DNA of 64,000 nt from contig JAOANU010000004.1 of assembly GCA_034387635.1 (NCBI GenBank), forward strand, positions 744,001 to 808,000. The letters run 5' to 3'. This DNA comes from Rhodosporidiobolus odoratus (lineage: Eukaryota; Basidiomycota; Microbotryomycetes; Sporidiobolales; Sporidiobolaceae). The notes below the pieces were generated by a model. The model searched no databases. It was not told where the DNA came from and saw nothing but the letters and a program-made list of their open reading frames with translations. Position numbers and translations under genes: made by a program. Shown here one piece after another: positions 20,549-32,690 of the stretch; the stretch's first letter is position 1; every line of letters begins with the position of its first letter.

Positions 20549-22218
20549 TCACGATATCCCCAACCCCGTTGACGCCGGAGCTTTACTCGTCACCACCGCC
20601 GGCATTCCTTCCTCACCAGGACGAGGTCGAGGTCGAGTGGCGAATGTCTGCGTGCGAGTAGGAAAAGTGCTCGCCCCGCTACCGCCCCCTCTAAAGCCGC
20701 CTACGCTGCCCGCTTGCGAGTCAACCGTCATCACGCTCTCCGACCTGCTCGTCATCCTACCCAAATCTCCCGCCTGCGCTGCCTCCGCTTGACGCTGCCT
20801 CTGATGCGCGGGCGTGTAACCCGCAGGTGGCCCCAGTGCCCCTCCAGAAGGTGCGAAGGCCCTATGCTGCTCCCCGCGCTTGTTCGCCCAAGTCTGCGAA
20901 GTTGCCAGCGCGGCATCGAGGACCGAGGTAGACTTGCCCCGATAGGTCATGCCACCTGGACCGGCACGTACTGCGCCTAGCTGGGACGCGTTCGCCGAGT
21001 TTTTCGACTTGCCCCGAGAGAAGAAGGAGGAGAACTTCTTTTTCGGGAGAAGGTCGGTGAGCGGGCGCTTCTGTGCGTCCACGTCGAGAAAGATTGAGAC
21101 GGGTCCGTCGTTGGAGGAGGTGGTGGATGCCGCATAGCTGGTCGATGGCGCAAGGGAAGGGGCATATCCGCCTCGGGAGCCATCGGTACGGGAGGAACGG
21201 AAGGAGGGGGGGATGGACGGCGCGTAGCTTGATGGCGACTGGGGCGGAGGAGAAGAGACGTTCGGCGACGGAAAGGCATGTTCGCGGAAAGAGGTTGTCG
21301 ACGTCGATCGCACGGATAGAGAGTCAGAAGGGATGGCAGCGTGAGTCCCCTGCCGTGCAGTCGGGAACACTGGGGCGTTCAGTGCGTTTCCGGCGCTTCG
21401 ATTCGGTGTGATGGTCGGAAAGACGGCGGTACGAGGGGTGAAGGCCATGGAGTGTGTTTGGGAAGGCCGCGAGGTAAGAGGAGAGACTGCTGTTCGGACG
21501 CTGGAGGTCGACCCGTTTGGCGATGGAGGAATGGCAGAGTGCGCGCTCGGGGACGGTGATGTAGATGGATCTTGACGCTTTTTCGGGACTTGCACGAGCG
21601 GGAAATAGTGGGTTGCACCGGGGTTGATTCGGTGCCCGGACCCTACGCTCTTCGCACTGCCCTCCAGCGATGGCCGACGAGCGCTACCGGGAGGATTTCG
21701 AGCGAAGTCGTCTGTCTGAATCGGCAGGGACAGCTTCAGGGAAGTCGAACGGGGCGGAACACGCGAGGACGTATCAAGCCGGGCTGCAAGCAGCTCGACA
21801 TCTTCCGCATTCACATGCGGAGGAGACGCAGACGCGACAGCGCTGTCGTGTGTCGCAGGGCGGGGGAATGCAGGGGGGACAGGCGGCGCCAAGCTAGTAG
21901 ATGAAAGCGAAGTCGTTGCCAGATGTGCGGTCAGATCCCGCTCAGCGGCTGAAGCAGAGGATCTTGCCTGCACGCATATCGCTCAGTCTAGTATCGGTTG
22001 TGCGGAAAGGCATGCTTGGGACGTACAGACGAGTGCCAACGACCAGCGCCATTCTGTCCTGCCTTTGCCCCCGTTATGTCCTCTTCCACATCTGAAAATT
22101 GGCCATCTGCTTCCGTCACCTCGCCTATCTCGTCTCGCCGGCTCGACGCACTGTCGGTTGCTTTCCGTGTCGGATCTGTGGGTGTGCGAGTTTGGGAAGG
22201 CTGGAGGGAAGGGTTCAT
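20549..22218 (-). CDS. Ser/Pro-rich low-complexity protein, unknown function (about 536 aa)
   Basis: Two exons (22218-22027 and 21967-20549, intron 21968-22026 with GTACGT donor) give MNPSLQPSQTRTPTDPTRKA... and a 472-residue second part. The composition is dominated by Ser, Pro, Thr and Ala with many SP/TP sites. Somewhat more ordered patches are VSIFLDVDAQKRPLTDLLPK, KKKFSSFFSRGKSKNSANAS and DAALATSQTWANKRGEQHR. No signal peptide or membrane helix is seen. It shares a 332-bp divergent promoter with CDC20. It is probably a phosphorylated regulatory or cytoskeletal protein, but no family is recognised. An in-frame upstream extension exists without an ATG, so the start at 22218 is preferred. 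Confidence 0.78.
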
Positions 22219-22550
22219 ATGCCCACCACCACGCGCAGCCAGTTGTAGGGTGCCGTAGAGGGTAGTCAAGCAAAGCAACCAGGTAGTGTAGGGCTACGCA
22301 CACAGCAAGATTAGCGGGAGGGTGAAGAGAGAGATATCCACAGGGTAATGAATAATAAGCTACGGTAACGACGGAGATCAGGAACCCGAGAAGGCTTGGA
22401 ATCGGACATTACAGTTAACGGTAAGGATTAAGTGTGATAGCTAATATAATTGTATAGTTCCATTTTTCCGGCTTCATTCAACTTCGACTTCGCCCTTGTA
22501 CCAGCTCTCTCTCGTCTCACGTCGTCTCTATCGGCCAAATAAGAGCAGCC

Positions 22551-24553
22551 ATGTCACGTTCACCTAGTAAACACTCTCGCTCAGCGTTCGACTCGCCTTC
22601 TCGAGCTCCACTCGCTGCTCTCACTTCTTCGCTCAACTCGACCTCTCTCGGCTCTCCCTCACGTCCCGCCGCCCTCAAATCCCGTACAGCCCCCAAAAAT
22701 ATCTTTGCGACGAATAATCTACACTCGACGACCCAAACCACCCGCAAAAAGACGAGCTCGTCGCCCTCCAGATCGACTTCTCGCTTGCGAAACGCCGACG
22801 ACGATCACACGGGCAATCTCACCGGTACCTACGATGCCCCGAGTAGAAGGTCAAGCCCTACAAAGGGCGGTCTCGCAGCAGGCGGCGGAGTAGGCAGGTC
22901 AGGCGTGGCAAGCAACGACTGGGAGGCGAGCGTTCTCGCAGGAGAGTCGAAACGCAGCCCGACGAAAAAGTCAGGCCGCAATGTAAGTCTTGTCCGCCTC
23001 ACATTTGACCATCCCGACGCTTACGCTACCCTCGCCTTCAGTACGACCGCTATATTCCGTCTCGCCAGACCTCAAACGGCAACGGCGATCACACTGGTCC
23101 TATTCTCCTCCCCTCCTCTTCTGGCGACAATGCGCCGCAGACTATCGAAGACGCTCAACACACGGCCGACCTGTCTCGGTCCCTCAACATCAACTCGGAC
23201 CAGCGTATCCTGTCCTTCTTTGCCGAACCTCCCATGCCGCAAACCGAACATTCTTCTCTCCTCGCTCAGTATGCCCGCCTGCCCAACAAGGGCTCTGCCG
23301 CTTCCTCCACGTCATCTAGCAACGTCGCTGCCCGGCGCAAAGTCCCCTCCCAGCCCGACCGCGTTCTCGATGCCCCCGGCATGCTCGACGACTACTACCT
23401 CAACCTTCTCGACTGGTCCTCGACTAACCTTGTCGCGATCGGTCTCGCCGAGTCCGTCTACGTCTGGAACGCCGCAACGGGCGATGTGACAGAGCTCTGC
23501 CATGTCGGTAGCGGCGGCGACGCTAGCACAGTCTCAGACGGCGATGAGTACGTCTGCAGCGTCAAGTTCACCGAAGATGGGTCGCACTTGGCGGTCGGTC
23601 TCGCTTCCGGTGCAGTACAGATCTACGATGTCTGTGCTGGTCAGCTCGTGCGAACGATGACCGGGCACCCGTCTCGAGTGCCGAGCTTGAGCTGGTCTGG
23701 AGCCATAGTTGCGAGCGGGTGCAGGAGCGGCGAGATCTGGAACTCGGATGTTCGAGTTGCCCAGCACTGCGTTGCGCAGCTCAAGGGCCACCGAGGCGAG
23801 GTGTGCGGGCTGCAGTGGAGGCCGGAGATTGCGGGTGGGCTGTCCGGAGGTGGTCAAGGTGTTCGTTGCTCTCCCTTACCTTCCTTGTCTGACACTCAAG
23901 CTGACTTGACCTTCTCCGATCATGATCAGTTGCTCGCATCCGGCGGAAATGACAACGTCGTCAATGTGTGGGATGGCCGCATGACAACCGCCCCGAAGAT
24001 GAGCAAGACTAATCACACCGCAGCTGTCAAGGTAAGCCCCTGCTTCAGAGCTCTCCATCGCACTAGAACTTGATCAAACTCGTCTCGCTCGCAGGCTCTC
24101 GCATGGTGCCCCTGGAACCCGTCCCTACTCGCCTCCGGCGGTGGTTCCTCCGATCGCACCATCCACTTCTGGAACACGACCCAGTCCGCTCGCCTAAACA
24201 GTCTCGTAACCCCCTCTCAAGTCACCTCTCTTGTCTGGAACCCTCACGGCAAAGAACTCCTCTCGTCGCACGGTGTTCCCGACCACCACCTGTCCATCTG
24301 GTCCTACCCTTCTCTCGGCAAAGTCGCCGACATCCCCCATGCTCATCAAACTCGAATCCTTCACTCTTGCATCAGCCCCGACGGGACTACCGTCGCCACG
24401 GCGAGCAGTGATGAGGACCTCAAGTTCTGGAAGATCTTCGACGTTGGAAAGAAGACGAGCAGCAGCGGCGCCAGCAGGATGCTTTCGGGCAAAGAGGTAG
24501 ACGAGAACGATGGGATCGGGCGGAAGGGAAAGACGGGTATTTCCGTCCGCTAA
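22551..24553 (+). CDS. CDC20: APC/C activator CDC20 (WD40)
   Basis: CDC20 binds the anaphase-promoting complex and presents securin and mitotic cyclins for ubiquitination. Exons 22551-22982, 23042-23860, 23930-24031 and 24095-24553 give 603 residues. The disordered N-terminus carries SP/TP sites. The C-box is DRYIPSR, directly after the first intron. A block RILSFFAEPPM follows, then RKVPSQPDRVLDAPGMLDDY and YLNLLDWSSTNLVAIGL at the start of the seven-bladed WD40 propeller; later blades include GHRGEVCGLQWRP, LLASGGNDNVVNVWDGR, ALAWCPWNPSLLASGGG and ILHSCISPDGTTVATAS. The protein ends GISVR, a variant of the C-terminal Ile-Arg tail that docks on APC3. The RxxPxxPxRVLDAP block favours CDC20 over CDH1. 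Intron 2 is 69 nt, stop-free and in frame, so it could be retained. Confidence 0.92.
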
Positions 24554-24880
24554 TGGGTCAGCATAAGCGCTATATCAATATTCTCTCTTTTTTCGGCTTT
24601 TTCTCCTCGTACCTATTCTTTGCATAGCCCATCTGTTTTCATCTTAGTATCCTTGACCAGCATATCCGTCTCTACCCTTTCGTAGTCATCTCGTTATGCA
24701 TTGCCTGCACGGTCCATCCAGATCGACCAGGTTCTTTCTTCTCGGGCGGTCGTCAAAGCGAGCAAATTCCGCCCACGGCTTCTGCGACTCGGAGACCACG
24801 TAGAGGAAACCAGCTGCTTGCATAGCGCTGCTCCCGGATATCTATCCTACACCTACATAGAACCCATCCAACCACGACCT
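24554..24880. other. Intergenic region between convergent genes
   Basis: The T-rich stretch after the CDC20 stop is probably its 3' UTR. No coding signal is seen. Confidence 0.5.
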
Positions 24881-26898
24881 CTAGTGCTTCTTCTTCGACG
24901 CCTTCTTCGCGTCGGAAACCGGGAGCTCCTTGACATAAGGGAGGAACTCGCGACCTTGCATGTAAGGGCGGAGGGGCTCGGGGATGATAATACCCTGGAA
25001 GAGGGTTGACGCGAGATGTGAGCAGGGAGATACCGTGAAGCAAGAGGGGGAAAGCACGTACTTCGGGAGTCTGGTAGTTCTCGACGATGCAGCAGAGGGC
25101 ACGCTCGGTGGCGCAGAGAGTACCGTTGAGCATGTGGACGTAGACCTTCTTGGTGTCGCCCTGCTTCTTGATACCGCAGCGGACTTCGAGGGAGCGGGAC
25201 TCTGCAGACTCTAGGGTCAGTACAAGGTCTACTCCACAGGCGAAAGTAGAGACTCGCGGTAGTCGGTGCAGTTTGAGACAGAGACCAGCTCCTTGTACTC
25301 GCCCTGATGAGGGAACCAAGCCTCGAGATCGTACTTCTTTGCTGCGGCGTTGTTGAGAGCGCCCGAGACGATGGAAATGAGCTGATAGGGAAGACCGAGG
25401 GACTGGTAGAACTCTTCCGAGTTGGCGATCATGTGGTCAAACATTTCCCACGACGAGGACGGGTCGGTGATGCAGAACTGTACGAGGTGAAGGAGTTCAG
25501 TGCTATGTTCGCGTTACCACCCATGCCCGCCGCAGGCCGGAAGGTACCGAGGCAGCAAAGCGGAGGGGGGGAGGACTTCACAGGCTGAAAGGGGGTAGAA
25601 AAGAAAGCTCACCTGCTCGACCTTCTCGAACTGGTGAACACGGAATACACCGAGAACGTCACGACCTGACGAACCGGCCTCCTTACGGAAGCAAGTCGAG
25701 TAGCCAGCGTACTTGACCGGTAGCTGCTCGTTCGGCTGGTCGAACCATTCGTCGGCGTGCATGGCGGAGATGGGTTGTTCAGAAGTGGCAATGAGGTACT
25801 TCTCCGTGTCTTCATTGGCACCCTCGAGCTGCGCAATCAGATCTGGGTCGATATCGGTGAGGCCGATGTGGGAGTTTCCGCTGTGCTTACCTTGTACAAA
25901 GCCTCGTCAAACTCCTCCAGTTGAGCGGTCTTGCTCATCATGCTCTTGTTCATGAAGAAGGGTGCCTGGACCTTCTTGTACTTGCGGTCGCGGAGGAAGT
26001 TTAGTCCGTAAGCAATGAGAGCCTGGTTGAGGTCGACACCGTCGCCCATGAGGTAGTAACCACGGTGTCCAGCGACCTTGGTTCCTGCGGGCGCAGCTCG
26101 CATGAGCCGAGATGTTGAGGTGGAGGTCAGAGCAGAAAGTTCAGGCTTACCTCGCTCCATCTCGAGAATGTCCAATCGGTGCATGACCTCGTGGTGGGAA
26201 AGAACGCCTTCCTTCATCGTCAGACCAGCACCCTTGACAGGGGGCGCAGACTCGCCGTTCGGGTCTTTGGGGTAGAATGTCCGGATGACCTCGTTGTTGT
26301 CCTGTCGAAATCAGTAACAGAGTCAACAGACAGAAAAACCGGGAGATTCGGCCGGGGGCCTCATGGGGCTGAGACGCACCTCGTTATCACTGAGCGGGAC
26401 GCTGTCGTGCACAATGTTGCCAATCATGTTACCTTTTTTACGCATAGCCGCCTCCTGCTCTGCCGCCTTGGCACCGAGAGAAGCGATTTGCTTGTCGAGG
26501 TCCGCCTTTTGCGCCTTCAGCTCCTCGGGGTTCTCCTTTGCCTGCGGATGCGTGGAGTCAGCATTGTCAGACTCTGTGCACGGACTTGACTCTGCCTACC
26601 TTCATCTTCATACCAATCTCCTTCTGCAACTTGTTGACCTCCTTCTGCAATTGCTGCGTCTCGAATTGAGCTGCCAGGGGCAAGAATCAACAGCGAACGT
26701 CAGTATTGCTCTTTTTGACAGCATTGGGCAGGGCAGGATTTTCGTAAGGACCGGTACCGCACTCTTTGTCCATTCCTTGTACCCAGTGAGGGTCTCGTGA
26801 ACGAGATCTTCCGAGGCGAAGCGCTTCTTCTGCGAGGCGAGGACGCTCTTGAGGTCACCGCCCTTGTCGTCCTGGAGTAGCTGGAGGTCGATACCCAT
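24881..26898 (-). CDS. SES1: Cytosolic seryl-tRNA synthetase
   Basis: This class II synthetase charges tRNA-Ser with serine in the cytosol. The ATG at 26898 gives [20 protein letters not shown], and the N-terminal long coiled-coil arm that grips the tRNA is visible ([17 protein letters not shown] ... [20 protein letters not shown]). Motif 1 lies around [20 protein letters not shown]. The serine-binding TxE element is [18 protein letters not shown]. Motif 2 is [28 protein letters not shown], and motif 3 is [20 protein letters not shown]. The C-terminal extension ends in a lysine-rich tail ([10 protein letters not shown]), as in other eukaryotic cytosolic enzymes, with TAG at 24881-24883. Many short introns interrupt the gene. 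No mitochondrial presequence is seen. Confidence 0.96.
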
Positions 26899-27362
26899 AG
26901 TTGCGAGCGAGTTGAGCGAGAGGAGGAGATCAAGATGGGAAAGTTGAGAAAGGGCCGGCGAAAGGCTCGGGAGGGTCTTGGTCTGTTGTTGAGGCTTTAT
27001 AAATGAACGCCAAGTGCGTCAACTACGGTCCAGCTGCGAGCGAGGGTGAGGACTCAGTCAATTTAACTTTCTTCCCCTTTTCTTCCGGTTGCATTTCTGC
27101 GCCAGAGCGTGAGCCCTCGGAATTATGCAGCATTTTCTAGCTCGAAAGAGGATCGTAAAGCGTACTGCTACCGGTACTATGCCCCTTGAATCCGCCGGCA
27201 ACCCGATTTTCCCTTGGTCTTCCTCTCGCTTCCTCGACCCGCCCAGCACAAGAAGGGAAGAACATATCCAATGGCGGTACAAATCCATTTACAAGCTCCC
27301 AGCCATGCATCTATCCGGACCCAATCTAATTAACAAGCCTCCGCCAGGGATCCCACAGTCCT
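26899..27362. other. Upstream region of the seryl-tRNA synthetase gene
   Basis: About 460 bp between the synthetase start and the transporter stop; nothing else recognised. Confidence 0.5.
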
Positions 27363-30097
27363 TTACTTGACTCCCACCTCATTGTCGTCCTCTTCCTCAA
27401 TGACCGCATTCTCCCCGATAGCCTGCAGCTCCATGACGTGCCTCCTGATATCATCTCGCGTCTCGCCAGGCAACGTAGCCGACTGGGAGCGGCTGTTCTT
27501 GCGCTGCCGGACTTCGGTGAGACGGGCTTGTCTGAAAATCCTGGGCATCGTGACGGCCACGGCGGAGCCTTCAAAGGTTTCGTCGATGCTATGTGAGTAG
27601 TAACGTTAGAGAGGTATCGACAGACGGCCGCGGCGGCGACCCGAGCGGCAGACGATTTAAAGGGGAAGGAAACTCACCCTTCGAGGGATTTGCCCATGAC
27701 TGCGCGAAGGGTTTAGGGTGGATCAGCCATAGCACCTGGTAGGGCAAAATGTACTCCGCACCTTCAGGCATAAAGAAATAGGCGAACACGACGCCCAGCG
27801 CCGTGAACGAGCCATACCTGTGATGAGGAGACTTGGTCAGAACTGCTTCTGCCCCGAGCACCGCTGAACACTAACAGGAAGTAAGGACCAGAGCTCGATT
27901 GTGCCAGGAAGTACGGGCCAGAAAGAGCGACCTTTGAGGAGGGACGGTGGAGATGAGTTTCGATCAAACCCAACAAAAAGCAGAAAGAGGTCGCACAGCC
28001 ATATTGACGAGCTGGTTCACTCCTGAGCGCGTGAGAAAAAGTATTCGTCAGTCTCCCAAATCCGACTTGACCCGAGGCAGACCTAAGAAGAGCAAGGCTC
28101 ACCTTGCCCAAAACTGGTCGCAGCGGCCCGAGTACGCGAGGGTTCTGCGAGGTCGTGGGCCGGGATATTCAGTCAAGCTATAGACATTTCGCGATACAAG
28201 AGCGCTCTCAGTGAGAGAGCTGCCGAGGGACGTACGAATCTCGGCGGCATACAGCTTGGTCACGATCGACCAACCGCAGGTAAAGGAAACGGCGAAAAGC
28301 TCGATGAAGATGATCGCGACCCATTTTCCAGCTGGTTTGTGAGCTGCACGAGTGGCATACATCAAGCCGAGGACCTATGCAGCCATACAGGTGGTCAGGA
28401 CCGGTCAGTGCCGAATATCTCAAGACTGGGCAAAGGGGCGAGGACAGCGCACCATATGACACGCTGAAGTAGCGGTTCCTCCTACGAGCCAGATCTTACG
28501 TCTCCCGACCTTGTTAATGTAGAGTGCGCCCAGGCACGAGCATGTAAGGAGGATGAGTCCGGTGACACCCCTGCAGTGCAACAAGCTCAGCGCACGCCAA
28601 GAAAATTGAGGGGAGGCTCAGGTTCGTACGAAGCGATGAAGGAGCTGGTCGAGGGGTCCTAGCAAGCGCAAGAGCACGCGTCAGCTCAACACTCCATACG
28701 CTATGAAACAGGAGATCCGGAGAGGGAGTAAAGCATACGAGTCCGGCTTGCTCAAAAAGCGTCGGAGCATAAAACAAGACCTGCGCAGGAAGATGGTTTA
28801 GTACGCCGCCTTAAGGAAGTAGCTACTCGCGGCCAGATAGGATGAGGCTAGACGAAGAGCAAACTCGTGACTCACGAAGTCCTGCAGAAGCGCGAAGAAT
28901 ACGGGGTGATAAGGAAGTTAAGAATGTCAGCAAGCCCGCGTGCTAGACCAGGACGAGAAAAGCCATAGCAGCGCACTATTCCCGAGAGCTGCTGGAAGAC
29001 GTTGAGCGCGACCCCGAGCGACGTCCTCCCCCGAAACCCAGGGGCCCAAATATCTTTCATCGCCTCCCACTGCGAAAGCTTTGCCGTAACCGGGCCAACA
29101 GCCATGAGCTCCTTTCGCTCCTCGACATTGTCCGGTCCGACGAGTAGATCCAGTACCCTCTCGGCTTCTTCCCGTCGACCCTTTGACAAGAGCCAACGGG
29201 AAGAGTAGGGCATGAAGGGGGCGACGACGGCGACGACCGTAGCGGTGATGGCTTGGAGAATGAAAGGCAGGCGCCATGAGATGGAGCCGGGAATCTTTAC
29301 TGTTCCGTAGCCTGGCGAGGAAACGGTTAGTAAAGAGCCCTGTATAGGCAGGCAGACCAGAGAAGGGCGGATGAGATGGTAAGGATGATGTCGAGCGTGC
29401 GCAAGAGGACTGGCTACACGATACAATAGGAACCTGAAGACTCACAGAAGAAGAACGCAAACGCAATGGCCCCGGTGCAGAATGCCTGCTGAAGAAGCAG
29501 CATTTGCGACCGGAGATGGCGCGGGCTGATCTCGCAGAGGTAAACGCCAAGGCATCCCAAGAACAATCCTTCGCCCGCACCAGCGACGCAGCGTCCTACG
29601 AGGAGCACGGCGAGAGACGTCGCAGAGGCAGCGGATATGGCGGAACCGGCGGCGAAAATGGCGGAACCTAGAGCGATGGTGCGCTTGCGGCTCAGGCGGT
29701 CTGCGACGGTACCGGCTAGCACGCCTGTAGCACCAGAGGGGACGAGGATAATCTGTGCTAGCGAAGGGAGGTGAAAAGTATCAGCTCCGTACCGGAAGAC
29801 GTGTATCTGAGCGAGAGAAGAGAGCCAGGGGTGGAGACGTACTGAAACGACAACACCTCGTAACAGCGGGGACAGCTCGCCAAAGACGTCCTTGAACTGT
29901 TGCATCGTCGTGATTGAGCCAATGGAACCGGTATCTGCGGAAGGAAGCGTGGCCTAAATTTACCTGCCATATTCCTTCAGAGTGAGGTGAGAAAGCGACA
30001 ACGCACCGAAGCCAAAGAGACCCGCACACAGGCTCATCAGACACGTTGCTCCTACCACCCTCATCGTATATCTACTTGGCCAGTGCAGATCGACCAT
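27363..30097 (-). CDS. Sugar-porter-type MFS transporter
   Basis: Twelve-helix major facilitator of the sugar porter type, expected in the plasma membrane. The ATG at 30097 gives MVDLHWPSRYTMRVVGATCL followed by the first helix. Family marks in order: VADRLSRKRTI between helices 2 and 3, LLVGRCVAGAGEGLFLGCLGVYLCEISP at helix 4 (compare the GRxxxGxGxG...E sugar-porter pattern), MPYSSRWLLSKGRREEAERVL after helix 6, VFQQLSGI and LFYAPTLFEQAGL at helix 7, YINKVGRRKIWL between helices 8 and 9, and CGWSIVTKLYAAEIR at helix 10, a variant of the usual PxEIFP. The cytoplasmic tail (about 27363-27560) is charged and ends EEEDDNEVGVK. About ten short introns make exact joints approximate. The substrate cannot be told. 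Confidence 0.87.
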
Positions 30098-30580
30098 TAT
30101 TGCGAGGACGTCTTCCTTTCGCCGGCGGGACTCGGAAGGTTGCGTCGGACGGTCAAGCGGGTAGGGAGGCTGCAGGATGGGTTCAGAGAGACTCCGATAG
30201 GTTACAGAAAAGGCGCCTTGGACGGAAGCAGTGAACGAGCAAGATGAGAGGGCGTTATCGTCGGAACCGACGACAAAAGGCCGGCGAAAAGCAGTCTGCT
30301 CAGTAGATTCTCCGGCCAAGACCTCGGGCATATTCTGTAATATCGCAGTTTGCAGAGGTCACCGGTCTCACAGAGCGCGGCCAGTCTCGTCCCACAAAGT
30401 GGTGAGATAAAGGAGAAACCCAGCCGAATATTCCTTCTCGCAGAAAGCGATGCGTGCTGGCTTTCCTCTCTTCCGTTAGTCGCGCCCAGAGCATTGTTAG
30501 CGGCTCTCGGCACATCAGGCCTTGCACAGCGTCACCGCGAAGACTCTTGACGTAGTAAGGCTATGGGTGGGATTGCAGTG
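30098..30580. other. Upstream region of the transporter gene
   Basis: About 480 bp between the transporter start and the SFH1 stop. A minus-strand frame runs into the transporter N-terminus from upstream, but has no family similarity and is taken as 5' UTR. Confidence 0.45.
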
Positions 30581-32319
30581 TTACCGACGAGGACGTCCTG
30601 CATTCCGAGCACCAGCTAGTCGATCCCGCTTGGCTCGCCTGCGTCGAAAGTGCAAGAATGTATTAGTTTCCTCCGTACGGAGACGGAAGGGCAAGCGAAG
30701 GAGGCGAGGCCACGGCTGAGAAAAAGCGCGGCGCACCTAATTCCTCGCTCCCTCTCCTGCTCAAACTTGTCCAACTCGTCCAGACTAAGTCGTTCAATCC
30801 TTGGTCCGAACGTGAGTGCCTCACCCCATTCTCGCCAGACACCTTCAAGTGGCTTCGGACCCCGCCTCCGCATGATATGCTCCTCGACGCCAACGAGACC
30901 CATTTCGACGCAACTTCGCTTGAGGCGGAGGAGCTCGTCGTGTATTGCTGTTGAGATGATAGGAGCGGAGTTCGTATCGAGGGAGAGATCCTTGACCAGA
31001 GTGGCGGCGAAGAGCTCGGGCGTAAGGGAAGAGGAGAGGTCCCATTCGAGGCGGTCTGTCAATCGCAGGGTACCGAGCTGCACATCAAGCTGCAGACAGA
31101 CTAGGTCAGACAAGACGCCTAGGCTCAGAGCAGGAAGACAAATGAAGCGACCGCACGCACGTTGACGATGACTCGCAAATCCTTCTCAACCTGCTCCTGC
31201 TCCTCCTGCTCATTCCGTAATGCAATCTCTGCAACACCCGCTTGCTCCGAGATCTGCTCCGAGATCTGCTGCGCGACCTGCTCGATGTAGCTTGCTGGTA
31301 GATCTAGGTCGTCGCAGAATGTACGAGCGAAGACGCTGGGTGTAACGAGTTTTTCTGCAGAACCTCTCGGTGAGTCCCGAGACCGAATTGAAGAGAAGAC
31401 ACCAAAGAACGCACCTCGGACATTCCAGACGAAGGAATCCCGAACTTTGAAGCTATCGACGTCGAGGTCGATCTGGATGGGAACGAAGGCGCCAATTTCC
31501 TCTGCATGTTCTTCCAGCTCTTCCTCCGTACTGTTTTAGACATCATAGTCAATACATGTCAGACAGAATGCGATAGATCAGAACCCACTGAGCAACATGC
31601 TTCGTAGCCTTTGCCGGTTGAACCTGCACCAAATTTCCCGGCGGCAGCACACCTAGATAGCTCTTCCCATCTCCCCACACTTCCGGCTTGCTCACCGGTG
31701 GAGGCGCCGCCGCTACCGCCGCGTGCTTCTTCCCCTGTACGCCCGGTGTCCCACTTGCTCCCCGTTTTCTCGGCCCGCCTTTTTCGTCCTCCTCCTCATC
31801 CAGCAGTTCTGGAAACTGCTCCAACTCGGCATAATTGACCGTCGACCTTTGTCGCTTTGCGCCGGCGGAGGGGGCGCTGGGTCCGGGGCCGCCATTGGCT
31901 GTTGGTCCCGAGTCTTTTCCTACGAAAGCGTTCGGCTGCATGAGGGCACTGGTGCCTAATCGCATTCGGGCGGGGTAGGTGGTAAACAAGGCCTGTTTCG
32001 CCTCGTTCCCGGGACCAGTAATTCGCGTCATGGGAGTGACGGCGGCGGGAGTGGGTGCGAGAGGGTGTCTTTGCGGTGGAGGGGGAGGACCAGGGCGAGC
32101 TGCATTTGGGTTGAGGGAAGATGGGGTACGATTGGCGCGAGGGGGTTGTGCGGTAGGAACGTATTGCTTGACGGGTTTGCTGATGCGACCGCTGCGAGTT
32201 GGCTGGTTGCTGGCCGTGTTTGTTCCGCCAGGGAGGGTGGAGGTGGACGCGGTGGGAGTGCCAGCAAGCTGAATCCGTAGTGAGCCAAGCTGAGGTGTGG
32301 GTTGACCATAGTCTGCCAT
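30581..32319 (-). CDS. SFH1: SNF5/SFH1-type subunit of a SWI/SNF or RSC chromatin remodeller
   Basis: The gene encodes the SNF5 core subunit (SMARCB1 homologue) that contacts the nucleosome acidic patch. The ATG at 32319 gives MADYGQPTPQLGSLRIQLAG. A long Pro/Ser/Ala-rich region follows, then YAELEQFPELLDEEEDEKGG and GDGKSYLGVLPPGNLVQVQP. The SNF5 domain has two repeats: FVPIQIDLDVDSFKVRDSFV with FARTFCDDLDLP, and LDVQLGTLRLTDRLEWDLSS with FAATLVKDLSLD. The end, LDELDKFEQERERGIRRAKR followed by DRLAGARNAGRPRR, is the conserved basic C-terminus; TAA is at 30581-30583. A 12-bp tandem repeat produces QISEQISEQ near 31250-31275. Assignment to SFH1 rather than SNF5 is by overall size only. Confidence 0.88.
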
Positions 32320-32690
32320 TTTAGGGCTTAGAGCGAGATCGACGGGAGACTGAGAGGGATCTACGACTTGTTTGGACGAGAACGAGTTTCGAGGTGAGGG
32401 TCGGAGGAGAGGGTTTGAGGGTGGCTTGGACAGTAGGTAGAAGGCTGCTAATGGGGGGTCTGGTGCTCTCTTTTGATGGTATACACAGCGTGACAAGCCG
32501 AGGAAGCGCGGAATGTGTCGAGAGAAGGAGCGGACTACCAGGAGACAGTCGACTTCCGGTCCAAGTTCCGGAAGCCACCTGCAATTTGGCAATTCCTTCC
32601 CAGCAATGTGACCCAGTACACTTGCAAATGGACTCGCATATAGCTAGGAGGGTATAAGGACAAGTATTGCGATGCGAGATATCCTTTCCT
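32320..32690. other. Upstream region of SFH1
   Basis: An open frame continues upstream of the chosen ATG, but the translation is not family-like. This is presumed promoter and 5' UTR. Confidence 0.45.

Noticed and set aside
23861..23929. Reading through CDC20 intron 2 as coding
   Set aside because: It is open, but the inserted residues break the spacing between two WD40 blades, and good splice sites flank it.
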